Source: Acidobacteria bacterium UBA6911 (lineage in GTDB: Bacteria; Acidobacteriota; UBA6911). From it: a stretch of DNA of 20,146 nucleotides. The stretch covers positions 5,873-26,018 of the forward strand of contig DKBB01000227.1 in assembly GCA_002451015.1 (NCBI GenBank), written 5' to 3'. Made by a program: the position numbers and the translations under genes. Numbering within the stretch: the first letter of the stretch is position 1; each line of letters opens with the position of its first letter. Shown piece after piece: positions 1 through 7,714 of this stretch. The notes beneath the pieces are model-generated. The model saw only the letters and a list, made by a program, of their open reading frames with translations. It did not search any database and had not been told where the DNA came from.

Positions 1-2
1 GG

Positions 3-191
3 CCAGGGTGCCGTTCAGGTTGTCAATTAGAGTGGAAAGAATGTGCGCTGGAACCCAACGAACCCGAAATCAAAGGGATGAAACATTTTCAAATGGGATG
101 GAAAAACGGACGCGGAAAACCCTTGGCACAGCACGCCGGTGAACCCTCATGGTGCGTCATGAACGGCATCTCTGTAGATGACTTATTGTAA
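3..191 (+). CDS. 3' end of an unrecognised protein (partial, cut by window edge)
   Basis: A reading frame enters from the left edge and stays open for 62 codons to a TAA at 189-191. It contains a C-x3-C pair (GCRSGC) near its visible start, two more Cys, three Trp, and ends in MNGISVDDLL. The amino-acid mix looks like a real folded protein rather than a chance frame, and the other two forward frames close earlier. It is convergent with the PilZ gene, 108 nt away. I do not recognise the family, and the start lies outside the window. An internal ATG could give a much shorter product, which seems less likely. Confidence 0.45.
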   Translation, partial: PGCRSGCQLEWKECALEPNEPEIKGMKHFQMGWKNGRGKPLAQHAGEPSWCVMNGISVDDLL

Positions 192-255
192 AAACAGTGC
201 AAGAACTACGCGAGCGGCACTATGCGCGATTTCGCCGACCTGGCGTCCTATGGAT

Positions 256-278
256 CCGCGAAAGAACGCAGTTCGCGG
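256..278. terminator. Hairpin between convergent gene ends, possible terminator
   Basis: Perfect 7-bp inverted repeat CCGCGAA / TTCGCGG with a 9-nt loop. It lies in the gap between the plus-strand partial gene (ends 191) and the minus-strand PilZ gene (ends 300). On the plus strand it is followed by TCTTTCC, only a weak U-rich tail, so a bidirectional terminator role is inferred from position more than from sequence. Confidence 0.3.
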
Positions 279-299
279 TCTTTCCAATCCGCCGGGCTT

Positions 300-1031
300 T
301 TACAGCTTCAGGCCTTGAATCTGCAGATGATAAAGATAGCGTACAATACGTGCTTTTTCTCTTTCACTGATTTCCAGAAACTGAACGCCGGTGTGAGACA
401 TGGAGGGATTTTCCGGAAGTCTTTCGGTATATGCGATCCGACACGGGATTTTAATCACCGGATCATCATCCGGTAATTTCAGTTTTATTTCAGCCAGAGT
501 GCCTTCCGGAATGGCTTTTGAATAGCGGATGCCTATACCGCCGGCACTGAGGTCGTAAGTGCTGGTTGTGATTTTTTGGATTTTCTCCTTCCCCTTATTC
601 GGACCGGAAGAGTATTCCGTCCATGTTATTTCGACCGGCATCAGGCATTTCAGGCGGAAATTCTGGCGTCGTTGCGTTTTTACGATAGGAGCGACAGGAA
701 TAATGGTGATTTGAGGAAGGGATCCGCCATCTTTTTCATCCACGACCCCGCTGAACATAAATGGGATCCCGTCCCGTAAAAAAGTAAAGTTCAGTTTTTG
801 CTCGATACGCGCCGGCAGGCGGATACCCCGTTGGGTCGGCCAGGCAATAAACAGTTTTCCCCCTTCGATGTTCTGCACCCGGCTGTAGTAATTCGACGGA
901 TTCGGGTCGTCCGCAACGGTTACCTGAAGGGAATCGTTGATGGAAACAATATCGAGATTGCCGGCTTCGAATTCCTTCATCTCATCTTCCGTGTTACGGC
1001 TTTCCTCCCTCGCCTCAAATGATTGCTCCAT
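300..1031 (-). CDS. YcgR-like flagellar brake / PilZ domain c-di-GMP receptor
   Basis: 243 aa, cytoplasmic, no signal peptide or membrane segment. Residues about 25-115 resemble the YcgR N-terminal beta-barrel. Residues about 120-235 form a PilZ domain with both c-di-GMP-binding motifs: the arginine motif RRQNFR at 121-126 and D-x-S-x-x-G (DLSAGG) at 160-165. Proteins of this family bind cyclic di-GMP and in flagellated bacteria act on the motor; that this one does so is inference, since no flagellar gene is nearby. The ATG at 1031 has a modest GAG upstream. It is the last gene downstream of mutL, with a 166-nt AT-rich gap, so it may have its own promoter. Confidence 0.88.
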   Translation of the reverse strand: MEQSFEAREESRNTEDEMKEFEAGNLDIVSINDSLQVTVADDPNPSNYYSRVQNIEGGKLFIAWPTQRGIRLPARIEQKLNFTFLRDGIPFMFSGVVDEKDGGSLPQITIIPVAPIVKTQRRQNFRLKCLMPVEITWTEYSSGPNKGKEKIQKITTSTYDLSAGGIGIRYSKAIPEGTLAEIKLKLPDDDPVIKIPCRIAYTERLPENPSMSHTGVQFLEISEREKARIVRYLYHLQIQGLKL

Positions 1032-1197
1032 ATAATTAATCTCAAAAATACAAACCGATCTGATCGCCCGTTTTTATTCTATATAATATTATCGGCACAA
1101 CAGGAGGAATGCTTACATGCCTTTATCATATATCCTATAAATGTTAAGTTAATTCTATCGTCTACATGCAGGAAGAATGGTCACAAAAAATTACATT

Positions 1198-3054
1198 TCA
1201 GACTCTTCCAAACTTTCTCTCGATCTCGTAATGATTGAAACGCAGAATAATCGGTCTTCCGTGCGGGCAACTGGTGGGTATTTGCGTATGGGCAAGCTGG
1301 TCTATCAGCCATTGCATCTTCTCTATTGAAAGAGGCATATGGATCTTCACGGCTGCCCGGCAAGCCGTGCTTACGGCGATGCGATCTCTGATTCTATCGA
1401 TGTCCGCCTCCCTGTCCTCCGCCTCCAGATTTTCCAGAATTTCCATCATCAATTTCCTGTAATCGGTCTCTCCGGCAATTGCCGGAACGGATCTGACAAT
1501 AATGGTCGCACCACCGAAAGCCTCTACATGGAAACCGTTTCGCATCAGCTCCGGCATCACTTTTTCGATTAACGCCATATTATGCGGAGCTAAATCCAGG
1601 GAAAACGGATTCAGGAGGCCCTGTGTTTCCACCTCCCTGTTTTTCATTGAGTTAGCCAGTTTCTCGTAAAGTATCCTTTCATGCGCAACGTGTTGATCTA
1701 TTATCAGCAAACCATGTCTGTCACTGGCAATAATATAGCTGTCACGGTATTGACCCAGAATCCGTACCGATTCCGATACCAACGGTTCGCTCGCTGCCCT
1801 TTTTGAGTCCAACAGCAGGTCCGGGTGTATCCGGAGAGCGGTATGATCCTCTCCTGTGGAGGAATTTTCGTTCACATTTCTTTCAGACGGGAACGGAAAG
1901 CCGTGTTGACCGGTATCGAAATGACTTTCATTTATGGGGTGATACTTCAATGCAGTCGTCTCAAGAACATCTCCGGTATCCCTCACAAATTGCGTTCCTT
2001 TTCCCGGGGTCTCAAAAGCATAGCTTCTTGGTTCGCGTTTTCCGAATTCGGGAATGATTATATTCTTTGACAGGGCGCGCTCGATACTTTCTCGCACTAA
2101 ATTATAAATCGAGCTCTGGTTATGAAAGCGAATTTCGGTTTTAGCTGGATGTGCATTGACATCCACCTGATCGAAAGGCAATTCCAGAAACAGGACAACT
2201 ACAGGATAGGCGGCAGCGGGCATGCATCGCCGGTATGCTTCCCTCAGGGCCCCGTTTATTACTTTGTCTCGTACCATACGTCGGTTGACGAAAAAATACT
2301 GGGAATATGTGTTGGATCTCTGCTCGTGTGGTTGTGAGCTGAAACCATAAATTCGAACCGGCCCCCCGGAACCGGACAGTTCGACCATGTTGTCGAGAAA
2401 GCCGTCTCCGAAAACCTGGTAGATCCGTTCCCTCACAGTAGAGACCGCTACAGTATCGAGAAGAACACGATCCCCGCTTTGCAGGGTGAAACGAATTTCC
2501 GGATTGGCGAGCGCATAATGCGTCACGTGCCTTGCAATATGTCCGGATTCCGTATCATTTGTTTTGAGGAATTTTCTTCTGGCCGGTACATTGAAAAAAA
2601 GGTCCTTTACGGATATTTCCGTACCCTTGTCCCAGGCAACAGGTTTTACCGAACGAAGGATTCCGCCCTGAATCTCAAGCTGCGTTCCCGACACGGTATC
2701 GGGATCGTCCGGTCTGGTTTTTAATGTCAGGCGTGAGACCGACGCAATCGACGGCAAAGCCTCTCCCCTGAAGCCCAGTGTCGCGATTGCACTCAGGTCT
2801 TCAACGGTTTCAAGTTTGCTGGTTGCATGATGTTCAAAGGCAAGGATGGCGTCGTCCTGGCTCATGCCCAACCCATCATCCCTAACCAGGATAAGTCGTT
2901 TTCCGCCCGCACGAATGGCAACGTGGATCGAATGGCTGCCGGCATCGATGGAATTCTCCACCAGTTCTTTAACGACAGAAGCCGGCCTTTCGACGATTTC
3001 ACCGGCGGCTATCTTATTCGCAAGAATTTCCGGTAGTACCCTGATCTTGTTCAT
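1198..3054 (-). CDS. mutL: DNA mismatch repair protein MutL (endonuclease type)
   Basis: 618 aa. The N-terminal GHKL ATPase is clear: ELVENSIDAG at 30-39, DDGLGM at 59-64, ATSK at 77-80 and GFRGEAL at 94-100. It is followed by the transducer domain and a variable linker (about 340-430). The C-terminal dimerisation domain carries the metal-dependent nicking motifs: DQHVAHERILYE at 453-464 (consensus DQHA-x2-E-x4-E, with V for A), ACR at 564-566, CPHGRP at 596-601 and FGR at 615-617. In this class MutL itself nicks the strand to be repaired, so no MutH is needed. The length is normal. The start gives the conserved MNKIRVLPE opening; a GAGG sits 12 nt upstream, a long spacing. It lies 160 nt downstream of hisS on the same strand. 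Confidence 0.97.
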   Translation of the reverse strand: MNKIRVLPEILANKIAAGEIVERPASVVKELVENSIDAGSHSIHVAIRAGGKRLILVRDDGLGMSQDDAILAFEHHATSKLETVEDLSAIATLGFRGEALPSIASVSRLTLKTRPDDPDTVSGTQLEIQGGILRSVKPVAWDKGTEISVKDLFFNVPARRKFLKTNDTESGHIARHVTHYALANPEIRFTLQSGDRVLLDTVAVSTVRERIYQVFGDGFLDNMVELSGSGGPVRIYGFSSQPHEQRSNTYSQYFFVNRRMVRDKVINGALREAYRRCMPAAAYPVVVLFLELPFDQVDVNAHPAKTEIRFHNQSSIYNLVRESIERALSKNIIIPEFGKREPRSYAFETPGKGTQFVRDTGDVLETTALKYHPINESHFDTGQHGFPFPSERNVNENSSTGEDHTALRIHPDLLLDSKRAASEPLVSESVRILGQYRDSYIIASDRHGLLIIDQHVAHERILYEKLANSMKNREVETQGLLNPFSLDLAPHNMALIEKVMPELMRNGFHVEAFGGATIIVRSVPAIAGETDYRKLMMEILENLEAEDREADIDRIRDRIAVSTACRAAVKIHMPLSIEKMQWLIDQLAHTQIPTSCPHGRPIILRFNHYEIERKFGRV

Positions 3055-3088
3055 GAATACAATCAGCCTCTCTCTTTAGCGAATATCA

Positions 3089-3142
3089 AGAATCCAATTC
3101 AAACTGGAACATTGAAGACGGAAAATTAAGAACTTGGATTCT
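3089..3142. repeat. Inverted repeat in the hisS-mutL gap
   Basis: Perfect 9-bp arms AGAATCCAA (3089-3097) and TTGGATTCT (3134-3142), separated by 36 nt, in the 160-nt gap between hisS and mutL. There is no U-run after it in the direction of transcription, so it is not a standard intrinsic terminator. It could be an operator or an RNA hairpin in the mutL leader. The arms are short enough that chance is possible. Confidence 0.3.
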
Positions 3143-3214
3143 AATAATTCCAGTCATTGTCCATTCTTTTTCGGCCGGTAGATTTTTCCTTGAATGGAGT
3201 AAAGACACGGACCG

Positions 3215-4495
3215 TTATCGACTATTCCCGGACGTGGAACAGGACTGGAGATACTGTGCAAGTTCAGGAAGTGAGACTACCCACTGACGGGAATCGTCCA
3301 TTCTTTTTATCGTATAGGAATCGCGGGCCAATTCTTCTTCGCCAACGATCAGCACGTGTGCCGCGTCCATTCTATTTGCAAGGCGCATCTGGCTTTTCAG
3401 GCTTCCGGCTGAAAAATCCATATAACACGTCTGTCTCAGATGTCTCATTTCCCTGGCAATATGCATAGCTTTCGTAAAAGCGGCATCGCCCTTGTAGACG
3501 ATAAAAAGGTCCGGTTTCCATATTCCCGATTCCCGCTGTTGTTCCGGTAGAACCATCGTCAATCGATCCAGACCCAAAGCAAAACCGATAGCCTGTACGG
3601 GAGGTCCCCCTATCACCTCCGACAGCCCGTCGTAACGACCTCCGCCGAGCAGGGCATTCTGGGCGCCCAGGTCCCCGCTGACGATCTCAAACGCCGTCCG
3701 GACGTAATAATCCAGTCCCCGTACCAGTCTCGTTGCGATTTCATAAGGGATACCGGCATCATCAAGGTATTTTTGCACACTCTTGAAATGCCCGGAACAT
3801 TCGCTGCATAGGTTGTCGGCAATAACCGGAAGTTTCCCGATAACAGGCTGGCACCGTTCGATCTTGCAGTCAAAAACCCTGAGGCTGTTTGTATTGGCAC
3901 GGCGCCGGCAATCATCGCAGAGACTCCCGAACTCCGACTGCAATGCTTGCCGCAGGTTCTCGGTGTATAGCGGTCGGCATTTTTTGCACCCGACCGAGTT
4001 GATCAGCAGTTTCGCTTTCACTTCAAGAGAATCCATAAGCCGCAGCGCCATTTCAATTATTTCCGCGTCCAGAGCAGGGTGATCCGAACCGAAAGCTTCG
4101 ACGCCAATCTGGTAAAATTGCCGCCATCGCCCCTTCTGTTTCTTTTCGTAGCGGAACATGGGACCCAAATAATACAGTTTTGTCGTGCCGCTCCCCCTGT
4201 ACATTGTGTTCTGAATATAGGCACGCACTACAGACGCGGTGGCTTCCGGCCGAAGGGTGACGGACCGATCGCTTCGATCCAGGAAGGTATACATTTCTTT
4301 CCCCACGATATCGGTATCTTCACCGATGCCTCTGGCAAACAACTCGGTCGGCTCGATAATGGGGGTGCGAATTTCAAGGAAACCGTACTGCCGGAAGATA
4401 TGCCTCGCGCGGTCTTCGACGATGTGCCAGCCGGCAAGTTCCTCCGGCAACAAGTCCCGCGTACCCGGAAGATTATTAATCAATGATTCCGCCAT
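3215..4495 (-). CDS. hisS: Histidyl-tRNA synthetase
   Basis: 426 aa from the chosen start, the usual length. It charges tRNA-His. Class II synthetase motifs are visible: motif 2 region FRYEKKQKGRWRQFYQ (about 114-129), the histidine-binding signature RGLDYYVRTAFE (259-270), GGGRYDGL (284-291) and motif 3 GFALGLDR (304-311). Between motif 2 and the signature is a Cys-rich insert with C170/C173, C193/C196 and C230/C233 pairs, which looks like a zinc-ribbon insertion as in some bacterial HisRS. The start at 4495 (MAESL) is preferred because GAGG lies 7 nt upstream. An ATG 33 nt earlier has no ribosome site and adds a non-conserved extension. Confidence 0.96.
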   Translation of the reverse strand: MAESLINNLPGTRDLLPEELAGWHIVEDRARHIFRQYGFLEIRTPIIEPTELFARGIGEDTDIVGKEMYTFLDRSDRSVTLRPEATASVVRAYIQNTMYRGSGTTKLYYLGPMFRYEKKQKGRWRQFYQIGVEAFGSDHPALDAEIIEMALRLMDSLEVKAKLLINSVGCKKCRPLYTENLRQALQSEFGSLCDDCRRRANTNSLRVFDCKIERCQPVIGKLPVIADNLCSECSGHFKSVQKYLDDAGIPYEIATRLVRGLDYYVRTAFEIVSGDLGAQNALLGGGRYDGLSEVIGGPPVQAIGFALGLDRLTMVLPEQQRESGIWKPDLFIVYKGDAAFTKAMHIAREMRHLRQTCYMDFSAGSLKSQMRLANRMDAAHVLIVGEEELARDSYTIKRMDDSRQWVVSLPELAQYLQSCSTSGNSR

Positions 4496-4755
4496 GACCT
4501 TACCTCTTAAATTGAGTGACAAGGGCATATGGTAGCAGACTATATTCCCTCCGGTAACTCTTTATTGTTCGTTTAAAAATGCATTTCCGCGACCTGTTTT
4601 CCTTTGATCCAGAAAAGGAGTGACGGGAATTAAAAGGAATCTGTGAATGGATTGCTTTGCGATCGTTCTTGTTGAAATCGCCGGAACTGGTCAGAGAGTC
4701 GACCATGATTCGGAGGGTGTGAAGGTTACAGGTTTTTTTTGATCACGATTTTCTT

Positions 4756-6147
4756 CTAAAGCTTGATATTATTTTGATAAAAGCCCCTCTTGGAAACCTC
4801 CTGAATCAAATCTTCAATGAAATTAATGAATTTTCGTGTACGGGTTATAATTTCATTGGAGCTGTTAGAGATTGCCAGCGTTTCCATAAAGTTTTCAAAT
4901 CCTGCCCAGTCCCGATACATGAGGGACGGTAGGGACTTCTCTTTAAAGGACGTAAGGCGCTCGATAATCTTGTTTATATCCGGCACCGTTTCATTTTCCG
5001 ATATCTCAATCAGATATTGTCGCAGGCCCCACAAATCCTGACGAACATGGTCGCCCATGGCGATGCGTTCAGCCCTCTTTTTAAATAAACTCTGATCGTC
5101 GAAATTCGCATCCACTGAATGGATAAGGCTTAATATACCGCTCTGGCAGCAGTTCAGAAGCAGGCCATGACTGTTTTCCATTCTCGCATAAATATTGGCG
5201 GGTTCCATCTCCCGGGAAACAAAAACAAGTTCCCTGGACAGGACTCTGCGGGATTCCGTTTTAAGCGAATAGGCGACCAGGTCTGCGGCATTTTTCAGAT
5301 CCGGACTTACACCTTTTCCTTTAAGGATGCGCGCCTTAAGGAAGTTCGATAAATTCTCCATTTCCTCATGAAGCAGTGAAAAAATTACCAGATGGTGCCT
5401 TAGAGGCCGGTCGTACTGAAGATCGCTGGAGACGAACTTCAAATATTTCAGGAACCGGTATATATACAATATTGCCAGAGCTAGATTGCGCTGGAGCTGC
5501 TCGTCCTTGATGCCACGAAGCACTCCCATCAGAGACTTGTTGTCTATGAGGTCGTACTGGATCCGGAACCTCTGGCTCATGAGCATATCGATATACCGGC
5601 AGTTCTTGAGTTCCTGCCGGTAGTTTCTGCCCAAAGTCAGGAATAACTGAAAGCCGGGATTTGGAATCTGCTGATAGGCGTCGATGGAAACACGCAGGTC
5701 ATTCAACGAATCGAGCAATTGAGACAGGCTGTCTACAGGAGTTATCTGAGCCAGGAAGCGATTTGTATGGGAATCGAGAATTCTTTCCTTTCTCAGCTTA
5801 TCTTCAATGATCCGCTCTAACTCAAACGTCTCCGCTTGTCCGACATTGATGACATCGCAAGCATAGGTTTCACAGATCTGAACCGCGTTCCGTATGATCT
5901 TGATTTCCGACCGGAAGCTGCGGCTCAGTATATCTTCCTTTTCCGAATCCGCTAGGGGAAGATGCTCAATGTTTAGAAAAGACCGAATACCTTTCAACCA
6001 GATTTCCAGCCCGAAAAGGCTGTCGATGGCTCCCCGCGAGTGGATATGCTTGATCCATGAAGACAGATTTTCATTCCCGGCAACGATTTCAGTGCGCAAT
6101 GCTTCCAGGAATGAATTGTGTGCTTTGGGGGACTTCAGTCCCGGCAT
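4756..6147 (-). CDS. Uncharacterised helical protein, 463 aa
   Basis: I do not recognise this family. The protein is leucine-, isoleucine- and charge-rich, apparently almost all alpha-helical, with no signal peptide and no convincing membrane segment, so probably cytoplasmic. Visible points are a His-rich stretch RHHLVIFSLLHEEMEN (250-265), a Cys pair in LNCCQSG (331-337), and amphipathic helices near the C terminus (about 385-455). The ATG at 6147 has a GGAG 6 nt upstream. It begins 13 nt after the stop of the 116-aa gene, so the two are almost certainly co-transcribed. A 260-nt gap separates it from hisS. The function is unknown; a scaffold or regulatory helical-repeat role would be a guess. 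Confidence 0.85.
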   Translation of the reverse strand: MPGLKSPKAHNSFLEALRTEIVAGNENLSSWIKHIHSRGAIDSLFGLEIWLKGIRSFLNIEHLPLADSEKEDILSRSFRSEIKIIRNAVQICETYACDVINVGQAETFELERIIEDKLRKERILDSHTNRFLAQITPVDSLSQLLDSLNDLRVSIDAYQQIPNPGFQLFLTLGRNYRQELKNCRYIDMLMSQRFRIQYDLIDNKSLMGVLRGIKDEQLQRNLALAILYIYRFLKYLKFVSSDLQYDRPLRHHLVIFSLLHEEMENLSNFLKARILKGKGVSPDLKNAADLVAYSLKTESRRVLSRELVFVSREMEPANIYARMENSHGLLLNCCQSGILSLIHSVDANFDDQSLFKKRAERIAMGDHVRQDLWGLRQYLIEISENETVPDINKIIERLTSFKEKSLPSLMYRDWAGFENFMETLAISNSSNEIITRTRKFINFIEDLIQEVSKRGFYQNNIKL

Positions 6148-6160
6148 GTCGGACTCCAGA

Positions 6161-6511
6161 CTATAATAGCTTTTTGAATTCTTCGGTTTGCTTCCTCATG
6201 GAAAGCCAGTCGTCAAAAAGATCCGGCGTTTCAAGCCAAATTCTGAACCATTCGGCTATCTCTCTTTTTTCCAGCCTTTTTTGAAGAGTCACCCTCTTAT
6301 TCCTGCTGATCAACTCGGCTCTTTTTCTTCCCAGCAGGGCAATTCGCCTGCAATACTCCACTCCTTTCTTATCGCTCGCTTTCAGATATTTACCGCATAA
6401 TTTTTCGAGGTTCCGGATTGTATTTTCCGTTTCGATAAAATCGGAAAAAGCCAGTACCCCTTTTAAATGTTCACAATAGGGCTTTTCAATATCCAGTTCG
6501 AGACGGGTCAT
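6161..6511 (-). CDS. Uncharacterised small basic protein, 116 aa
   Basis: Not recognised. It is a short helical protein with three Cys (C13, C39 and one in VEYCRR near 54) and a Lys/Arg-rich middle (about 60-87, RKRAELISRNKR then QKRLEKREI), which could bind nucleic acid or another acidic partner. This is inference. The ATG at 6511 is preceded by GGAAAG as a plausible ribosome site, which is also half of an 11-bp palindrome (GGAAA-n-TTTCC). It is the first gene of a two-gene unit with the 463-aa protein (13-nt gap), and is divergent from the acyltransferase gene across 228 nt. Confidence 0.78.
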   Translation of the reverse strand: MTRLELDIEKPYCEHLKGVLAFSDFIETENTIRNLEKLCGKYLKASDKKGVEYCRRIALLGRKRAELISRNKRVTLQKRLEKREIAEWFRIWLETPDLFDDWLSMRKQTEEFKKLL

Positions 6512-6583
6512 ATAGGAAACTTTCCGTTTATATTTCGGATGTGTATTGCATATACAGCGGATTTTTTTTGGTATCTTTAAGCG

Positions 6584-6612
6584 TTGAAAATAATTCTGAC
6601 CAACGGCATAAT
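6584..6612 (+). promoter_or_regulatory. Sigma70-type promoter for the acyltransferase gene
   Basis: TTGAAA at 6584-6589 and CATAAT at 6607-6612, separated by exactly 17 nt. This is a good match to the vegetative consensus, in the divergent region and pointing at the acyltransferase. Transcription would begin near 6619, leaving a leader of about 120 nt. Confidence 0.55.
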
Positions 6613-6669
6613 GCCGCAGTCCGCCCCTTTATATCGAAAGCAACCTATCGGCAGGGGCTAATCTGAATC

Positions 6670-6714
6670 AAACCGCGGCAATCATATAGGATTCGTTTGC
6701 GGTTTTATCGAATC
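6670..6714 (+). promoter_or_regulatory. Possible pseudoknot in the acyltransferase leader
   Basis: Two interleaved perfect inverted repeats: AAACCGC (6670-6676) with GCGGTTT (6699-6705), and GATTCG (6690-6695) with CGAATC (6709-6714). Their order, arm A, arm B, A', B', is that of an H-type pseudoknot, or of two mutually exclusive hairpins. It ends 25 nt before the TTG start, so it could affect translation. No known riboswitch class was recognised; short arms like these can arise by chance. Confidence 0.25.
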
Positions 6715-6739
6715 ATACCATTACCCGGGACACGTTTCA

Positions 6740-7714
6740 TTGGTTTCCTATTTCGTTTATATCCTTGCCAAGACAGTGATGGGATGCATGCGCATTCTAC
6801 CTCGTTGTGTCGGAATATTTCTGACCCGTGTTATGGCCCTTGCAGCCTACCGGTTGGGCCGCAGGCACAGACTTATTGCAGCCGTAAATCTGAAAATAGC
6901 ATTTCCCGACTTACCGGAATCCCGGAGGGAGGAAATAGCCCGAAAAAGCTTTCAAAACACCGCCTTGAATCTTCTTGAAATCAGCCGCATTCCTCTACTG
7001 AATAAGCATAATATTTCATCTCTTGTGCAGTACGACCCTGTTTTCGGCCTGGAAAACTTCAGGGCAGCACAATCCAAAGGCAAAGGAATAATCTGTCTGA
7101 CAGGACATTTCAGCGCATGGGAACTGCTGCCGGCGGCTCATGCGCTGCACGGCTACCCTTTCAGCTTCATCACCCGTCCCCTGGACAATGTGATGCTGGA
7201 CCGCTATCTGCAATGGTTGCGGGAATTCACGGGAAACAGGGTAATTAACAAGAAGAATTCTCTGCGTCAAATTCTTAAAAGCCTTAAGGAAAACGGAGCT
7301 GTGGGAATCCTGATGGATCAGAATACGAGTCTGCAGGAGGGCGTTTTTGCTGATTTATTCGGCCTTCCTGCGGCAACCTCAACCGGCTTAGCGTTGCTGG
7401 CCCTTCGAACCGGGGCCCCGATTCTTCCGGGTTATCTGACGCCCATGCGGGGGGGACGCTACACGATCAAAATCCTTCCCCCCATGGAGGTTATCCGAAC
7501 AGGTGACAGGAATCGTGATATTGAGATTAACACTCGAAAACTTAATGAAATACTTGAAAGGATAATACGGGAACAGCCCGAGTCCTGGTTGTGGGGACAT
7601 AAGCGGTGGAAATACCAGCCTCCTGAGAATCCTCAGGACCTCTATGGATTATCCAGTGACGTTCTGGAAAAGTTTTTAAGATCAAAAAAGCAAACCCGCT
7701 ATTCAACGGGCTGA
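6740..7714 (+). CDS. LpxL/HtrB-family lipid A (lysophospholipid) acyltransferase
   Basis: 324 aa. The family transfers a fatty acyl chain from acyl-ACP to a lipid A precursor at the inner membrane. The catalytic H-x4-E motif is HFSAWE (H123, E128), followed by the conserved DQN (193-195) and the terminal ESWLWGHKRWK region (281-291). A hydrophobic N terminus (about 1-35) fits a membrane anchor. No ATG lies between the upstream in-frame stop (6659-6661) and codon 14, so TTG at 6740 is chosen, because it restores the usual N-terminal helix; an ATG at 6779 is the alternative. It is divergent from the 116/463-aa pair, and its last 16 nt overlap the end of the TPR gene on the other strand. Which acylation step it performs cannot be read from sequence. 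Confidence 0.9.
   Translation: MVSYFVYILAKTVMGCMRILPRCVGIFLTRVMALAAYRLGRRHRLIAAVNLKIAFPDLPESRREEIARKSFQNTALNLLEISRIPLLNKHNISSLVQYDPVFGLENFRAAQSKGKGIICLTGHFSAWELLPAAHALHGYPFSFITRPLDNVMLDRYLQWLREFTGNRVINKKNSLRQILKSLKENGAVGILMDQNTSLQEGVFADLFGLPAATSTGLALLALRTGAPILPGYLTPMRGGRYTIKILPPMEVIRTGDRNRDIEINTRKLNEILERIIREQPESWLWGHKRWKYQPPENPQDLYGLSSDVLEKFLRSKKQTRYSTG

Noticed and set aside
1102..1140. AGGAGG followed by a 7-codon ORF on the plus strand
   Set aside because: The frame is too short to be meaningful and lies in the AT-rich gap upstream of the PilZ gene on the other strand.
4079..4486. 135-codon plus-strand open frame
   Set aside because: Antisense shadow of hisS.
4496..4528. 11-codon N-terminal extension of hisS
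   Set aside because: No ribosome site before the upstream ATG, whereas GAGG precedes the inner ATG at 4495.
4500..4706. 68-codon minus-strand frame ending 4 nt before the hisS start
   Set aside because: No ribosome site, very Ser/Lys/Arg-rich and not protein-family-like; probably untranslated leader of hisS.
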